The translations under genes were made by a program, and so were the position numbers. This document shows, one piece after another, positions 51,711-63,996 of a stretch of 64,000 nt of DNA (its first letter is position 1; each line of letters begins with the position of its first letter). The notes below the pieces were generated by a model. The model was not told the DNA's origin and made no database searches. It worked only from the letters and a program-made list of their open reading frames with translations. The stretch lies in contig NZ_VDMS01000001.1 in assembly GCF_006346395.1 (NCBI RefSeq), positions 1 through 64,000 on the forward strand, read 5' to 3'. The stretch comes from Nocardioides plantarum. GTDB taxonomy: Bacteria > Actinomycetota > Actinomycetes > Propionibacteriales > Nocardioidaceae.

Positions 51711-51804
51711 CTCGAGACCGCAGGACCCTGCGGCGGTCTCGAGGCTCGGCGCTAGCGCGCCTCGCACCTCGACCGACGTGGCGCCTCGCACCTCGACCGA
51801 CGTG
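51711..51804 (+). repeat. Stem-loop repeats downstream of metK
   Basis: First, CTCGAGACCGC (51711-51721 region) pairs with GCGGTCTCGAG (51733-51743), with CCGCAGG/CCTGCGG continuing inwards. Overlapping it, a 40-base element (51735-51774) has left box GGTCTCGAGGCTC, core stem GGCGC/GCGCC with loop TAGC, and right box TCGCACCTCGACC. The right box is repeated at about 51783-51797. The first hairpin could end metK transcription, although no U-tract is present. Confidence 0.8.
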
Positions 51805-51837
51805 TGGTGACCGACCCGGCCGGCGTACGACGAGAGG

Positions 51838-53040
51838 TCAGACGCCCGCAGCAGCCTTCAGCGCGTCGGCGCGGTCGGTCCTCTCCCAGGTGAACTCGGG
51901 CAGCTCGCGACCGAAGTGGCCGTAGGCCGAGGTCTTGGCGTAGATCGGGCGGAGCAGGTCGAGGTCGCGCAGGATGGCGGCGGGGCGCAGGTCGAAGACC
52001 GACAGCACGGCGGCCTGGATCTTCTCGTCGCTGACGACACCGGTACCGAAGGTCTGCACGAAGACGCCGACCGGCTGGGCCTTGCCGATGGCGTAGGCGA
52101 CCTGGACCTCGCACCGGCGGGCCAGGCCCGCGGCGACGACGTTCTTGGCGACCCAGCGCATGGCGTAGGCGGCCGAGCGGTCGACCTTCGAGGGGTCCTT
52201 GCCGGAGAAGGCGCCGCCACCGTGGCGGGCCATGCCGCCATAGGTGTCGACGATGATCTTGCGGCCGGTGAGGCCGGCGTCGCCCATCGGTCCGCCGACG
52301 ACGAAGCGCCCGGTCGGGTTGACGAGCAGCCGGTAGCCCTCGGAGGGCAGGTCGAAGGTGCTGAGCACCGGGTCGATCACGTTCTGCTGGATCTCGGCCT
52401 GGAGCTTGTCGAGGTCGGTGTCCTCGGAGTGCTGGGTCGACAGCACGACGGTGTCGATGCGGACGGGGCGGTCGGCATCGTCGTACTCGATGGTGACCTG
52501 GGTCTTGCCGTCGGGGCGCAGGTTGGGCATGGTGCCGTTCTTGCGGACCTCGGTGAGCTTCTCGGCCAGGCGCTGGGCGATCACGATGGGGAGCGGCATC
52601 AGCACGTCGGTGTCGTCACAGGCGTAGCCGAACATCAGGCCCTGGTCGCCGGCACCGCGGGCGTCGAGCTCGTCCTCGGAGGAGCCGACGCGCTGCTCGA
52701 TGCCGGAGTCGACGCCCTGGGCGATGTCGCTGGACTGGGCACCGATGGCGACCTGGACGCCGCAGGTGAGGCCGTCGAAGCCCTTGTCGGAGGAGTCGTA
52801 GCCGATGTCGAGGATGGCGCCGCGCACCAGGTCGGCGACCGGGGCGTACGCCGTGGTGCGGACCTCGCCGGCCACGACGACCAGGCCGGTGGTGATCAGG
52901 GTCTCGACCGCGACGCGGAGCTTGTCGGTGTCGGGGTCGTTGGCCATCAGGTAGTCGAGCACCGTGTCGCTGATGCGGTCGGCGATCTTGTCGGGGTGAC
53001 CCTCGGTCACGGACTCAGAGGTGAACAGGCGTCCGGCCAC
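51838..53040 (-). CDS. metK: S-adenosylmethionine synthase
   Basis: Makes SAM from methionine and ATP. 400 residues: [18 protein letters not shown] (about 5-22), [12 protein letters not shown] (about 129-140), [18 protein letters not shown] (about 275-292, including the GGGAFSGKD phosphate loop) and the C-terminal [15 protein letters not shown] 53040 gives the standard N-terminus; no strong ribosome binding site. It follows coaBC after 103 bases with a possible -10 TAGGAT near 53087. Confidence 0.97.
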   Translation of the reverse strand: MAGRLFTSESVTEGHPDKIADRISDTVLDYLMANDPDTDKLRVAVETLITTGLVVVAGEVRTTAYAPVADLVRGAILDIGYDSSDKGFDGLTCGVQVAIGAQSSDIAQGVDSGIEQRVGSSEDELDARGAGDQGLMFGYACDDTDVLMPLPIVIAQRLAEKLTEVRKNGTMPNLRPDGKTQVTIEYDDADRPVRIDTVVLSTQHSEDTDLDKLQAEIQQNVIDPVLSTFDLPSEGYRLLVNPTGRFVVGGPMGDAGLTGRKIIVDTYGGMARHGGGAFSGKDPSKVDRSAAYAMRWVAKNVVAAGLARRCEVQVAYAIGKAQPVGVFVQTFGTGVVSDEKIQAAVLSVFDLRPAAILRDLDLLRPIYAKTSAYGHFGRELPEFTWERTDRADALKAAAGV

Positions 53041-53142
53041 GGTGGAACTCGCTCTCGATCGGGGTGAAACTACAGGGGAATCCTAGACAACGACCAGGAT
53101 GCAAGACGCGTGTCTCACGGTGCGAATCCTGGCGATCGACGC

Positions 53143-54420
53143 TCACAGACGCCGCGCGACCTCGTCCCAGATGACGTGCGCCAGCGCGGTCTTGGTGCCG
53201 TGGGGCACCTCCCGGGCCGACCCGTCGGCGGCCAGGACCACGGCCTCGTTGTCGGAGCTGCCGAAGACGGCTCCGCCGCTGACGTCGTTGACGACCAGGA
53301 GGTCGCAGCCCTTGCGGGCCAGCTTGGCGCGGGCCAGCTCGAGGACCGAGCCGGTCGCGTCGCCGGTCTCGGCCGCGAACCCCACCACCACGGTGCCGGG
53401 TCGGGCCCGCTGGGTCGAGATCTCGAGCAGGATGTCGGCGTTCTGGACCAGCTCGATGGCCGGCGCCGAGCCGTCGGCGGACTTCTTGATCTTGTCGCCG
53501 CTGACGGCGGACGGACGGAAGTCGGCAGGCGCGGCCGCCATGACGACCGCGTCGGCCGTGGCGGCCAGGGCCACCACGGCGTCGTGGAGCTCGGCGGTCG
53601 TCTCGACCCGCACGACCGTGACGCCGGCGGGGTCAGCGAGCTCGACGTTGGCCGCGACGAGGGTCACCTCGGCGCCGCGGGCGGCGGCGGCCCGGGCCAG
53701 GGCGTGACCCTGGCGTCCCGAGGAGCGGTTGCCGAGGTAGCGCACGGGGTCGAGGGGCTCACGGGTGCCGCCGGCGGAGACCACGACGTGTCGGCCCGCC
53801 AGGTCGAGGGACGCCGCGGCCCCGCGAGCGAGGACGTCGACGCACACCTCGAACAGCTCGGCCGGGTCGGGGAGCCGGCCCTTGCCGGTGTCGGCACCGG
53901 TCAAGCGACCCTCGGCGGGCTCGACCACCAGCACCCCGCGTGAGCGCAGGGTCGCCACGTTGGCGCGGGTGGCCGCGTGCTCCCACATCTCGGTGTGCAT
54001 CGCCGGAGCGAGCACGACGGGACAGCGCGCGGTGAGGAGGGTGTTGGTGAGCAGGTCGTCGGCCAGGCCGTGGGCCGCCTTGGCGAGCAGGTCGGCGGTG
54101 GCCGGCGCGACCACGACGAGGTCGGCGGTCTGGCCGATGCGCACGTGCGGGACCTGGTGGACGTCGCTCCACACGTCGGTGTGGACCGGCTTGCCCGACA
54201 GCGCCGCCCAGGTGGGCGCGCCGACGAACTCCAGTGCGGAGGCCGTCGGGACCACGGTGACGTCGTGGCCGGACTCGGTGAGCCGGCGCAGCAGCTCGCA
54301 CGCCTTGTAGGCGGCGATGCCACCGGCCACGCCCAGCACGACGCGGGGCCGGTCGGCGGGTGCCGTGGCAGGGAGGGCGGGTGCGGAAGACGCATCGGGC
54401 CGTGACCCCGTCGGGGTCAC
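53143..54420 (-). CDS. coaBC: Bifunctional phosphopantothenoylcysteine decarboxylase / synthetase
   Basis: Two steps of coenzyme A synthesis. 425 residues: CoaC flavoprotein half (VVLGVAGGIAAYKACELLRR about 27-46, active-site PHVRIGQTADL, and APAMHTEMWEHAATRAN with the conserved Met/Trp region about 138-154) and CoaB half from about 205 (VVVSAGGTREPLDPVRYLGN, then SSGRQGHALA; later VAAPADFRP-like AAAPADFRPSAVSGDKIKK). GTG 54420 lies within a perfect palindrome, GTGACCCCGTCGGGGTCAC (54402-54420), which may limit ribosome access. Confidence 0.95.
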   Translation of the reverse strand: MTPTGSRPDASSAPALPATAPADRPRVVLGVAGGIAAYKACELLRRLTESGHDVTVVPTASALEFVGAPTWAALSGKPVHTDVWSDVHQVPHVRIGQTADLVVVAPATADLLAKAAHGLADDLLTNTLLTARCPVVLAPAMHTEMWEHAATRANVATLRSRGVLVVEPAEGRLTGADTGKGRLPDPAELFEVCVDVLARGAAASLDLAGRHVVVSAGGTREPLDPVRYLGNRSSGRQGHALARAAAARGAEVTLVAANVELADPAGVTVVRVETTAELHDAVVALAATADAVVMAAAPADFRPSAVSGDKIKKSADGSAPAIELVQNADILLEISTQRARPGTVVVGFAAETGDATGSVLELARAKLARKGCDLLVVNDVSGGAVFGSSDNEAVVLAADGSAREVPHGTKTALAHVIWDEVARRL

Positions 54421-54462
54421 GGCCTCGGTGGCGTCGCTGGTGGTCAGCGGGTCAGTCGCAGA

Positions 54463-54789
54463 TCACTCGGTGTAGCCGGCGTCGGCGGCCGCGGCCTTGG
54501 CAGCGGCCTCCTCGGCCGCGAGCTCGGCCGGGTCGACGTCGGTGCAGGTGAGCTTGTCCTCGGCGATCTCGCGCAGCGAGATCGACAGGGGCTTCTCCTG
54601 CACGTGGGTGTCGACCAGCGGGCCGACGTACTCGAGCAGGCCCTCGCCCAGCTGGGAGTAGTAGGCGTTGATCTGACGAGCGCGCTTGGCGCTGTAGAGG
54701 ACCAGCTTGTACTTGCTGTCGGTCTTGGTCAGCAGGTCGTCGATCGACGGGTTGGTGACGCCGACGGCATCGATGTTGGGCGCAGACAC
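54463..54789 (-). CDS. rpoZ: RNA polymerase omega subunit
   Basis: 108 residues. [20 protein letters not shown] (about 10-29), [16 protein letters not shown] (about 32-47) and the C-terminal [15 protein letters not shown] (about 66-80) are the actinobacterial omega pattern, with an Ala/Glu-rich tail. Helps assemble beta-prime. Sits between gmk and coaBC, the standard order. Confidence 0.96.
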   Translation of the reverse strand: MSAPNIDAVGVTNPSIDDLLTKTDSKYKLVLYSAKRARQINAYYSQLGEGLLEYVGPLVDTHVQEKPLSISLREIAEDKLTCTDVDPAELAAEEAAAKAAAADAGYTE

Positions 54790-54858
54790 GCGTGAGCCTC
54801 ACTCAAGGTGGTGGATGTGCTCGGAACGGATGGAGCCGCGCTCACCGCGCCTGAAGGG

Positions 54859-55446
54859 TCAGGCGTCGTGGCGCTCGGGACCGAGCATCATCAAGGCTAC
54901 CAACTCGTCGGCCGCAGCGTGAACTTCGTGGTTGACGATGGTCACGTCGAACTCACTCTCGGCGGCCAGCTCGTCGCGTGCGGTGTCGAGCCGACGGGCC
55001 CGCTCCTCGTCGTCCTCGGTGCCCCGACCGACCAGTCGGCGGACCAGCTCGTCCCACGACGGCGGCTTGAGGAACACGAAGACCGCGTCGGGCATCGTAC
55101 GGCGCACCTGCCGTGCGCCCTGCAGGTCGATCTCGAGCATCGAGGGCCGGCCGGCCGCGAGCGAGACGTCGACGGGGCCTCGCGGCGTCCCGTAGCGCGC
55201 ACGCTGGTGGACGACGGCCCACTCGAGGAGCTCGTCGTCGGCGACGAGCCGGTCGAACGTCGCGTCGTCGACGAAGTGGTAGTGCACGCCGTCGATCTCA
55301 CCGGGACGCGGCGCCCGGGTCGTCGCCGACACCGAGATCCACACGTCGGGGTGTCGCTCGCGCACCGCGGCCGCGACGGTCCCCTTGCCGACGGCGGTGG
55401 GGCCGGCCAGCACGACGAGCCGCGTGGGGGTGATCGGTCCGCTCAC
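54859..55446 (-). CDS. gmk: Guanylate kinase
   Basis: GMP to GDP. 195 residues: P-loop [16 protein letters not shown] (about 13-28), [20 protein letters not shown] (about 39-58, GMP-binding), [14 protein letters not shown] (about 74-87), [12 protein letters not shown] (about 103-114) and [17 protein letters not shown] 55446 overlaps the mihF stop (GTGA). Confidence 0.96.
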   Translation of the reverse strand: MSGPITPTRLVVLAGPTAVGKGTVAAAVRERHPDVWISVSATTRAPRPGEIDGVHYHFVDDATFDRLVADDELLEWAVVHQRARYGTPRGPVDVSLAAGRPSMLEIDLQGARQVRRTMPDAVFVFLKPPSWDELVRRLVGRGTEDDEERARRLDTARDELAAESEFDVTIVNHEVHAAADELVALMMLGPERHDA

Positions 55447-55766
55447 GGAGCGTCGGGCGCGAACTCGCGCTCCAGCGACGCGATCTGCTTGGTGCCCAGG
55501 CCGCGGACCCGACGCGACTCGGCGATGCCGAGGCGCTCCATCACCTGGCGGGCCCGGACCTTGCCGAGGCCCGGCATCGACTGCAGCAGGTCGACGACCC
55601 GCATCTTGCCGATGACCTCGTTGGTCTGGCCCTCGGTGACCACGTCGATGATCGAGGCACCGGAGTTCTTGAGCCGGTTCTTGACCTCGGCCCGCTCGCG
55701 GCGGGAGGCGGCGGCCTTGTCGAGCGCCGCCTGGCGCTGTTCGGGGGTCAACGGGGGCAGGGCCAC
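55443..55766 (-). CDS. mihF: Actinobacterial integration host factor
   Basis: 107 residues of the mIHF type: [21 protein letters not shown] (first helices, about 5-25), then a helix-hairpin-helix-like core with [22 protein letters not shown] (about 50-71, GxG loop) and [19 protein letters not shown]. Nucleoid-associated, essential in mycobacteria; unrelated to E. coli IHF. GTG 55766. Confidence 0.95.
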   Translation of the reverse strand: MALPPLTPEQRQAALDKAAASRRERAEVKNRLKNSGASIIDVVTEGQTNEVIGKMRVVDLLQSMPGLGKVRARQVMERLGIAESRRVRGLGTKQIASLEREFAPDAP

Positions 55767-55823
55767 GTGCGGGGACTTCCTGGTGGGGTGGGCGGCGGGA
55801 GCAGAGAAGCCGCTAGCGGGTCA

Positions 55824-55853
55824 CACTAGCCAGGTGACTCCGCGAGGGGCAAT
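55824..55853 (-). promoter_or_regulatory. Probable promoter of mihF-gmk-rpoZ-coaBC
   Basis: TTGCCC (55853-55848), 18-base spacer, TAGTGT (55829-55824). Start would fall near 55817, giving a ~50-base leader before mihF. It lies in the 119-base gap after the lipoprotein gene that ends the pyrimidine operon. Confidence 0.55.
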
Positions 55854-55885
55854 GCACCCGTTGATGATGCGCTGAGGGGGTGGCG

Positions 55886-56350
55886 CTACGGGACCAGCGA
55901 GGTCCCGCAGACGTCCCTGGCCTGCTGCTGGACGTTGTCGAAGGCCTCCACCACGCCCTCGGTGGCCAGGCTGCCGGCCGCGAGCGAGATGGCCTCGCGC
56001 TCCTTGGCGGTGACGCCGTCGGGCGGGTCGACGGGGTCGTACGACGCCGGGTCGGCCCCGGCGTCCTCGAGGGCCTGGGACAGGCCCCGCAGGCGCTGCA
56101 CGACGACCGACCAGTCGTCGGCGATGTCGCGGGGTGCGGCGTCCTCGAGACGCTCGAACACCGGCAGGGCGGGAAGCAGCCCGGAGGACCCGCTGCCCTC
56201 GTCGAGGAGCTTGCCCAGCCCGGGCCGCTCCTTCTTCACCACCGCGCAGTAGGAGTCGACCGGGTCGTCGTCGCCGCAGCCGACGGTCACCAGCGGCAGC
56301 AGCAGGACGACGGACGCCAGCGCGCCGGCCCTGGCCCCCCGGGTGGTCAC
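55886..56350 (-). CDS. Putative lipoprotein
   Basis: 154 residues. Signal peptide (hydrophobic about 8-24) with lipobox TVGC (Cys about 25) and GDDDP after it. The mature part is mostly helical and acidic, with only two further Cys (SYCAVV, DVCGTS). No family recognised. GTG start overlaps the pyrF stop (GTGA), so it is the last gene of the pyrimidine operon. Confidence 0.72.
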   Translation of the reverse strand: MTTRGARAGALASVVLLLPLVTVGCGDDDPVDSYCAVVKKERPGLGKLLDEGSGSSGLLPALPVFERLEDAAPRDIADDWSVVVQRLRGLSQALEDAGADPASYDPVDPPDGVTAKEREAISLAAGSLATEGVVEAFDNVQQQARDVCGTSLVP

Positions 56351-57168
56351 CGCAGGCCGCGCAGGTCGTCGTTGGCCCGTCGTACGGCGTCCTGCATCGC
56401 GCCGTGGTCGGGCCCGGCCCGCAGCACCTCGCGCGACGAGCTCGCCGCGACCTGGCCCGCCGAGGCACCGAAGATGCGACGGATGTCGTCGACGGTGCCG
56501 CCCTGCGCGCCGAAGCCCGGCGCGAGGATCGGTCCGTTGAAGGCCAGGTCGGCCCCGGTCTCACCGATGGTGGCGCCCACCACCGCACCGAAGGAGCCCA
56601 GCGGGCTGGCGTCGGCGTTGAGCGCGCGGAGGTGGTCGAGCATCCGGTCGGCGACGGTCTCGCCGGTGTCGGTGCGGGCGTGCTGCACCTCGGGACCCTC
56701 CTTGTTGGAGGTGAGCGCGAGCACGAACAGACCGCCGTCGTGCTTGCGTGCGGTGTCGACGAACGGGTCGAGCGAGCCGAAGCCGAGGAACGGGCTGACC
56801 GTGACCGCGTCGGAGCCGAGCGGGCTCGCCGGGTCGAGGTAGGCGTCGGCGTAGGCCTGGGACGTGGTGCCGATGTCGCCGCGCTTGACGTCCATCAGGA
56901 CCAGCGCGCCGGCCGCACGGGACTCCGCGACGACGCGCTCGAGCACGGCGACGCCGCGCGAGCCGAACCGCTCGTAGAAGGCCGACTGCGGCTTGACCAT
57001 CGAGCACAGCGGCGCCACGGCCTCGACCACCGAGAGCGCGAAGGTCTCCAGGCCCGCGACGTCGTCGTCGAGGCCCCACTCGTGGAGCAGCGCGGCGTGG
57101 GGGTCGATGCCGACGCAGAAGGGCCCCCGCTCGGCGAGGGCGGCGACGAACCGGGCTCCGAAGGTCAC
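56347..57168 (-). CDS. pyrF: Orotidine 5'-phosphate decarboxylase (type 2)
   Basis: Last step of UMP synthesis. 273 residues, subfamily 2: FCVGIDPHAALLHEWGL (about 17-33), MVKPQSAFYERFGSRG (about 56-71), LVLMDVKRGDIGTTSQAYADAYL (split, catalytic Lys-Asp-Lys-like DVKRGD about 92-97) and GATIGETG. GTG 57168 has GGAGGTG 7-8 bases upstream; longer versions only read through the repeat at 57211-57249. Confidence 0.95.
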   Translation of the reverse strand: MTFGARFVAALAERGPFCVGIDPHAALLHEWGLDDDVAGLETFALSVVEAVAPLCSMVKPQSAFYERFGSRGVAVLERVVAESRAAGALVLMDVKRGDIGTTSQAYADAYLDPASPLGSDAVTVSPFLGFGSLDPFVDTARKHDGGLFVLALTSNKEGPEVQHARTDTGETVADRMLDHLRALNADASPLGSFGAVVGATIGETGADLAFNGPILAPGFGAQGGTVDDIRRIFGASAGQVAASSSREVLRAGPDHGAMQDAVRRANDDLRGLR

Positions 57169-57210
57169 CGCGCCACCTCCGAGCCTGCGAGGAGGTGGAC
57201 CACGCGGGGA

Positions 57211-57249
57211 GGTCGAGGAGTCGCGCGAGCGACGCAGGACCTCGCGACC
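57211..57249 (+). repeat. Stem-loop repeat between pyrF and the oxidase gene
   Basis: GGTCGAGGA at one end and CCTCGCGACC at the other pair with a 2-base bulge; inside, GTCGC-GCGA-GCGAC is a perfect 5-bp hairpin. The layout (bulged outer GGTC..GAGG/CCTCGACC stem around a variable hairpin) is that of the repeats at 15083 and 51735, with other bases, suggesting a sister family. It lies in the 97-base gap before pyrF. Confidence 0.6.
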
Positions 57250-57265
57250 GGCGTCTCGCGACCCA

Positions 57266-58435
57266 TCACGAGGACCTCCGGTGCTGGTCGACCAGCGCGT
57301 CACGGGTCAGGTCGGACAGCGTCGGGTAGCCGTCGACGCCCATGATCAGGTCGGCCTCGGCCTGCAGGGAGCGGATGACGTGGACGCCACCGGGGACCCC
57401 GCCGAGCGCGAGGCCGTAGACGTAGGGGCGCCCGACCGCCACCGCGGTGGCGCCCAGCGCGATCGCCTTGACGACGTCGGCGCCGGTGCGCACGCCGGAG
57501 TCGAAGACGACCGGGGCGCGTCCGTCGACCGCGTCGACGACGCCGGGCAGCCAGTCGAGGGCTGCTCCCCCGCCGTCGGCCTGGCGGCCGCCGTGGTTGG
57601 AGCAGTAGATGCCGTCGACGCCCTCGTCGATCGCGCGGCGTGCGTCGTCGGGATGGCAGATGCCCTTGAGCAGGATCGGCAACGAGGTCAGCGAGCGCAG
57701 CCACGGCAGGTCGTCCCAGGTGAGGGGGTTGCCGAAGGTGCCGGCCCACGTGAAGACGACCGTCGAGGGGTCGGGGTCGGGCCCGGTCATCTCCTGGAAC
57801 ACGGGGTCGGAGGTGTAGTTGGCCAGGGCCTTGCCGCGCAGCTGGGGGAAGTTGCCGCTGGCCAGGTCGCGCGGGCGCCAGCCGGGGACCCACGTGTCGA
57901 GGGTGATCACGATGGCGTCGTAGCCGGCGGCCTCGGCACGCGAGACCAGGCTGGCGGCGAGCTCGCGGTTCTTGGGCGTGTAGAGCTGGAACCACGCCGG
58001 GGTGTCGCCGGTGGCGACCACCACGTCCTCGAGCGGGTCGCTCATCAGCGTCGACCCGATGAGGGGTACGCCGGTCGCCGCGGACACCTCCGCGGCGTGG
58101 ATGTCGCCGTGCTGGTCGGGGGTGCAGAGCCCGACGACCCCGACCGGCGCCATCAGCAGCGGGCTGGTCAGGGCCTTGCCGAACAGCTCGATCGACAGGT
58201 CGCGCTCGGCGTGGGCGTTGAGCATCCGCGGCACCAGGGCCCACCGCTCGAACGCCGAGACGTTGGCCCGCTGGGTGCCCTCGGTGCCGCTGCCGCCGGC
58301 GACGTAGGTGCGCAGCTCGGGTGGCAGGGCCGCCAGCGCGTTGGCCTCGAGCTCGGCGTGGTCGAAGGGGTGCGGCGGGAGGGTGCCGCTCAGCGCCCCG
58401 AGGTAGAGCTCGAGCTGGTAGTCACCGAAGGCCAT
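57266..58435 (-). CDS. FMN-dependent alpha-hydroxy-acid oxidising protein
   Basis: 389 residues, TIM barrel of the lactate 2-monooxygenase/lactate oxidase family: [12 protein letters not shown] (about 62-73), [17 protein letters not shown] (about 95-111), [11 protein letters not shown] (about 148-158), [14 protein letters not shown] (about 251-264, catalytic Lys), [12 protein letters not shown] (about 277-288, catalytic His) and [18 protein letters not shown] (about 309-326). The length and the insertion around 190-240 favour lactate 2-monooxygenase-like enzymes. It overlaps pyrD by 14 bases, an unusual place within a pyrimidine operon. Substrate uncertain. Confidence 0.88.
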   Translation of the reverse strand: MAFGDYQLELYLGALSGTLPPHPFDHAELEANALAALPPELRTYVAGGSGTEGTQRANVSAFERWALVPRMLNAHAERDLSIELFGKALTSPLLMAPVGVVGLCTPDQHGDIHAAEVSAATGVPLIGSTLMSDPLEDVVVATGDTPAWFQLYTPKNRELAASLVSRAEAAGYDAIVITLDTWVPGWRPRDLASGNFPQLRGKALANYTSDPVFQEMTGPDPDPSTVVFTWAGTFGNPLTWDDLPWLRSLTSLPILLKGICHPDDARRAIDEGVDGIYCSNHGGRQADGGGAALDWLPGVVDAVDGRAPVVFDSGVRTGADVVKAIALGATAVAVGRPYVYGLALGGVPGGVHVIRSLQAEADLIMGVDGYPTLSDLTRDALVDQHRRSS

Positions 58436-59470
58436 CGTCCAGTCCCTTCACGATGCGGCGGGGCCACGTCGGGCCCCCGTAGACGAACGCCGTGTAGGCC
58501 TGCAGGAGGTCGGCGCCGGCCTCCACCCTCTCTCGTGCGTCGTCGGCGGTCGAGATCCCCCCGACCCCGACCAGGGTGAGGTCGGGACCGACACGCCCGC
58601 GCAGCAGTCGGAGCACCTGGAGCGAGCGCGCGCGCAGCGGCCGGCCGGACAGCCCGCCGGCTCCGACGCCGGCGACCTGGTCGGCGTGGCTGCGCAGCCC
58701 CTCGCGACTGATCGTGGTATTGGTCGCGACGATGCCGTCGAGCCCGACCTCGAGGGCCAGGTCGGCGACCGCGAGCACGTCGTCGTCGGCGAGGTCGGGA
58801 GCGATCTTGACCAGCAGCGGGACCCGCGCGGTGCTGACCGCGTCGGCCACCCGGCGTACGTGGGCGAGGAGCGGGCCCAGCCGCTCGACGGCCTGCAGGC
58901 TGCGCAGACCGGGCGTGTTGGGGCTGCTGACGTTGACCACGAGGTAGTCGGCGTGGGGCGCGAGAAGGCGCGTCGAGAGCCCGTAGTCGGCCAGGACCGC
59001 TGCCTCGTCGTCCTCGGGCACGACCTTGGTCTTGCCGATGTTGATGCCGAGGACGGGTCCGGGTCTCGACGAGCCCGACCTCCGATGCCCGCGTCGGGCG
59101 AGCCGGTCGGCGACCGCCGGCGCCCCCTCGTTGTTGAAGCCCATCCGGTTGACGACCGCCCGGTCGGCGACGAGCCGGAACAGCCGCGGTGTCGGGTTGC
59201 CGGGCTGGGGCCGGGCGGTGACGGTGCCGACCTCGACGTGGCCGAAGCCCAGCGCTCCGAGGGCGTCGATGCCGACGGCGTTCTTGTCGAAGCCCGCGGC
59301 CAGGCCCAGCGGGTGGGCGAACCTCAGGCCCATGGCGGTGACCGGCGTCGAGCGCAGCGGGAACCGGGCCACGAGCGGCGCCCCGGCCCGGATCGCGCGG
59401 AACCCGAGGTGGTGCGCCCGCTCGGCGTCGAGCCGGCTCAGGCCGTGCTCGAAGGCCCGCTCGTAGAGCG

Positions 59471-59474
<4 letters not shown>
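58422..59474 (-). CDS. pyrD: Dihydroorotate dehydrogenase (quinone, class 2)
   Basis: Membrane-associated, uses quinone. 350 residues with the class 2 N-terminal helix pair (about 1-40). [10 protein letters not shown] (about 59-68), [17 protein letters not shown] (about 109-125, FMN and catalytic area), GINIGKTK (about 142-149), [14 protein letters not shown] (about 180-193, catalytic Ser) and [13 protein letters not shown]. Between LARR and GPVLG there are about a dozen unconserved residues ([10 protein letters not shown]) coming from a degenerate repeat (59062-59080). Starts GTG 59474, sharing GTGA with carB. Confidence 0.95.
59062..59080 (+). repeat. Degenerate short palindromic repeat inside pyrD
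   Basis: GGTCTCGACGAGCCCGACC differs from the 19-base repeat at 40005 in the core and one arm base. It lies in the coding region at a point where family members have a short loop. Confidence 0.5.
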
Positions 59475-62802
<3,328 letters not shown>

Positions 62803-62803
<1 letters not shown>

Positions 62804-63996
62804 CAGAGAGCCTTCCCGTCCACGTCGGTCGAGGGGATCTCGACAGGCTCGATCACCGAGCCCGTCGTCGGTCGAGCCTGTCGGGACCCCATCAGGTCGA
62901 CGAACCGGTCGAAGAGGTAGGCCGCGTCGTGCGGACCGGCAGCCGCCTCGGGGTGGTATTGCACGGAGAAGCTCTTGAGAGCACCGCTCTCGTCACGCAG
63001 CTCGAGGCCCTCGACGACGTCGTCGTTGAGGCAGACGTGGCTGACGGTCGCCACGCCGTAGGGCGTGGTCGTCGGGCCGTCGAGCGGCGCGTCGACGGCG
63101 AAGCCGTGGTTGTGGGCGGTCACCTCGACCTTGCCGGTGGTGCGGTCCATGACGGGCTGGTTGATGCCGCGGTGGCCGTACTTGAGCTTGAAGGTGTCGA
63201 AGCCGAGGGCACGACCGAAGAGCTGGTTGCCGAAGCAGATGCCGAAGTAGGGCAGGCCCCGGGCCAGGGCGCCCTGGAGCACCTCGACCTGGTGGGTCGT
63301 CGCGGCCGGGTCGCCGGGCCCGTTGGAGTAGAACAGCCCGTCGGGCTGGAGAGCGGTGATCTCGTCGAGGGTCGCCGTGGCGGGCACGACGTGGACCTCG
63401 ATCCCACGCTCGGCCATCCGGTGGGGCGTCATCGTCTTGATGCCGAGGTCGAGGGCGACGACGGTGAACCGCTTGTCGCCGAGCGCCGGCACGACGTAGG
63501 TCGACGGCGTCGAGACCTCGCTGGCCAGCTCGCTGCCGGCCATCTCGCCTGCGGAGAGGACGCGCTCGAGGAGCGCGGCCGGGTCGGTCTCGGTCGAGGA
63601 GATGCCGACGCGCATCGCGCCCCGCTCACGCAGGTGGCGGGTGAGCGCACGGGTGTCGACGCCGGAGATGCCGACGACGCCCTGGGCGCGCAGCTCGTCG
63701 TCGAGGGTGCGGACCGACCGCCAGCTCGAGGGGACCCGGGCGGGGTCGCGCACGACGTAGCCCGCCACCCAGACGCGGGAGGACTCAGGGTCCTCGTCGT
63801 TGACGCCGGTGTTGCCGACGTGGGGAGCCGTCATCACCACCACCTGGCGGTGGTAGGACGGATCGGTGAGCGTCTCCTGGTAGCCGGTCATGCCGGTGTT
63901 GAAGACCGCCTCGCCGAAGGTCTCGCCCTCGGCGCCGTAGCTGTCGCCACGAAAGGTGCGACCGTCCTCGAGGACCAGGATCGCGGGTGCATGCAC
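62803..63996 (-). CDS. carA: Carbamoyl-phosphate synthase small chain
   Basis: Glutaminase subunit. 397 residues: [16 protein letters not shown] (about 8-23), the class I amidotransferase domain from about 195 with [10 protein letters not shown] (catalytic Cys), HNHGFAVD and [11 protein letters not shown] (catalytic His-Glu). The last ~26 residues (after DLMGSRQA) have no family counterpart and are encoded by two repeats (62835-62888). GTG 63996 is 4 bases from the window edge and gives a normal N-terminus, but an earlier start cannot be excluded. Confidence 0.96.
62835..62888. repeat. Inverted pair of short repeats in the 3' end of carA
   Basis: GGATCTCGACAGGCTCGATC (62835-62854) and, inverted, GGTCGAGCCTGTCGGGACC (62870-62888), 15 bases apart. 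In the first copy the outer GGTC/GACC pair has become GGATC/GATC, still complementary. The pair can fold on itself as one long hairpin in the carA-carB mRNA just before the carB ribosome binding site. Confidence 0.8.
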
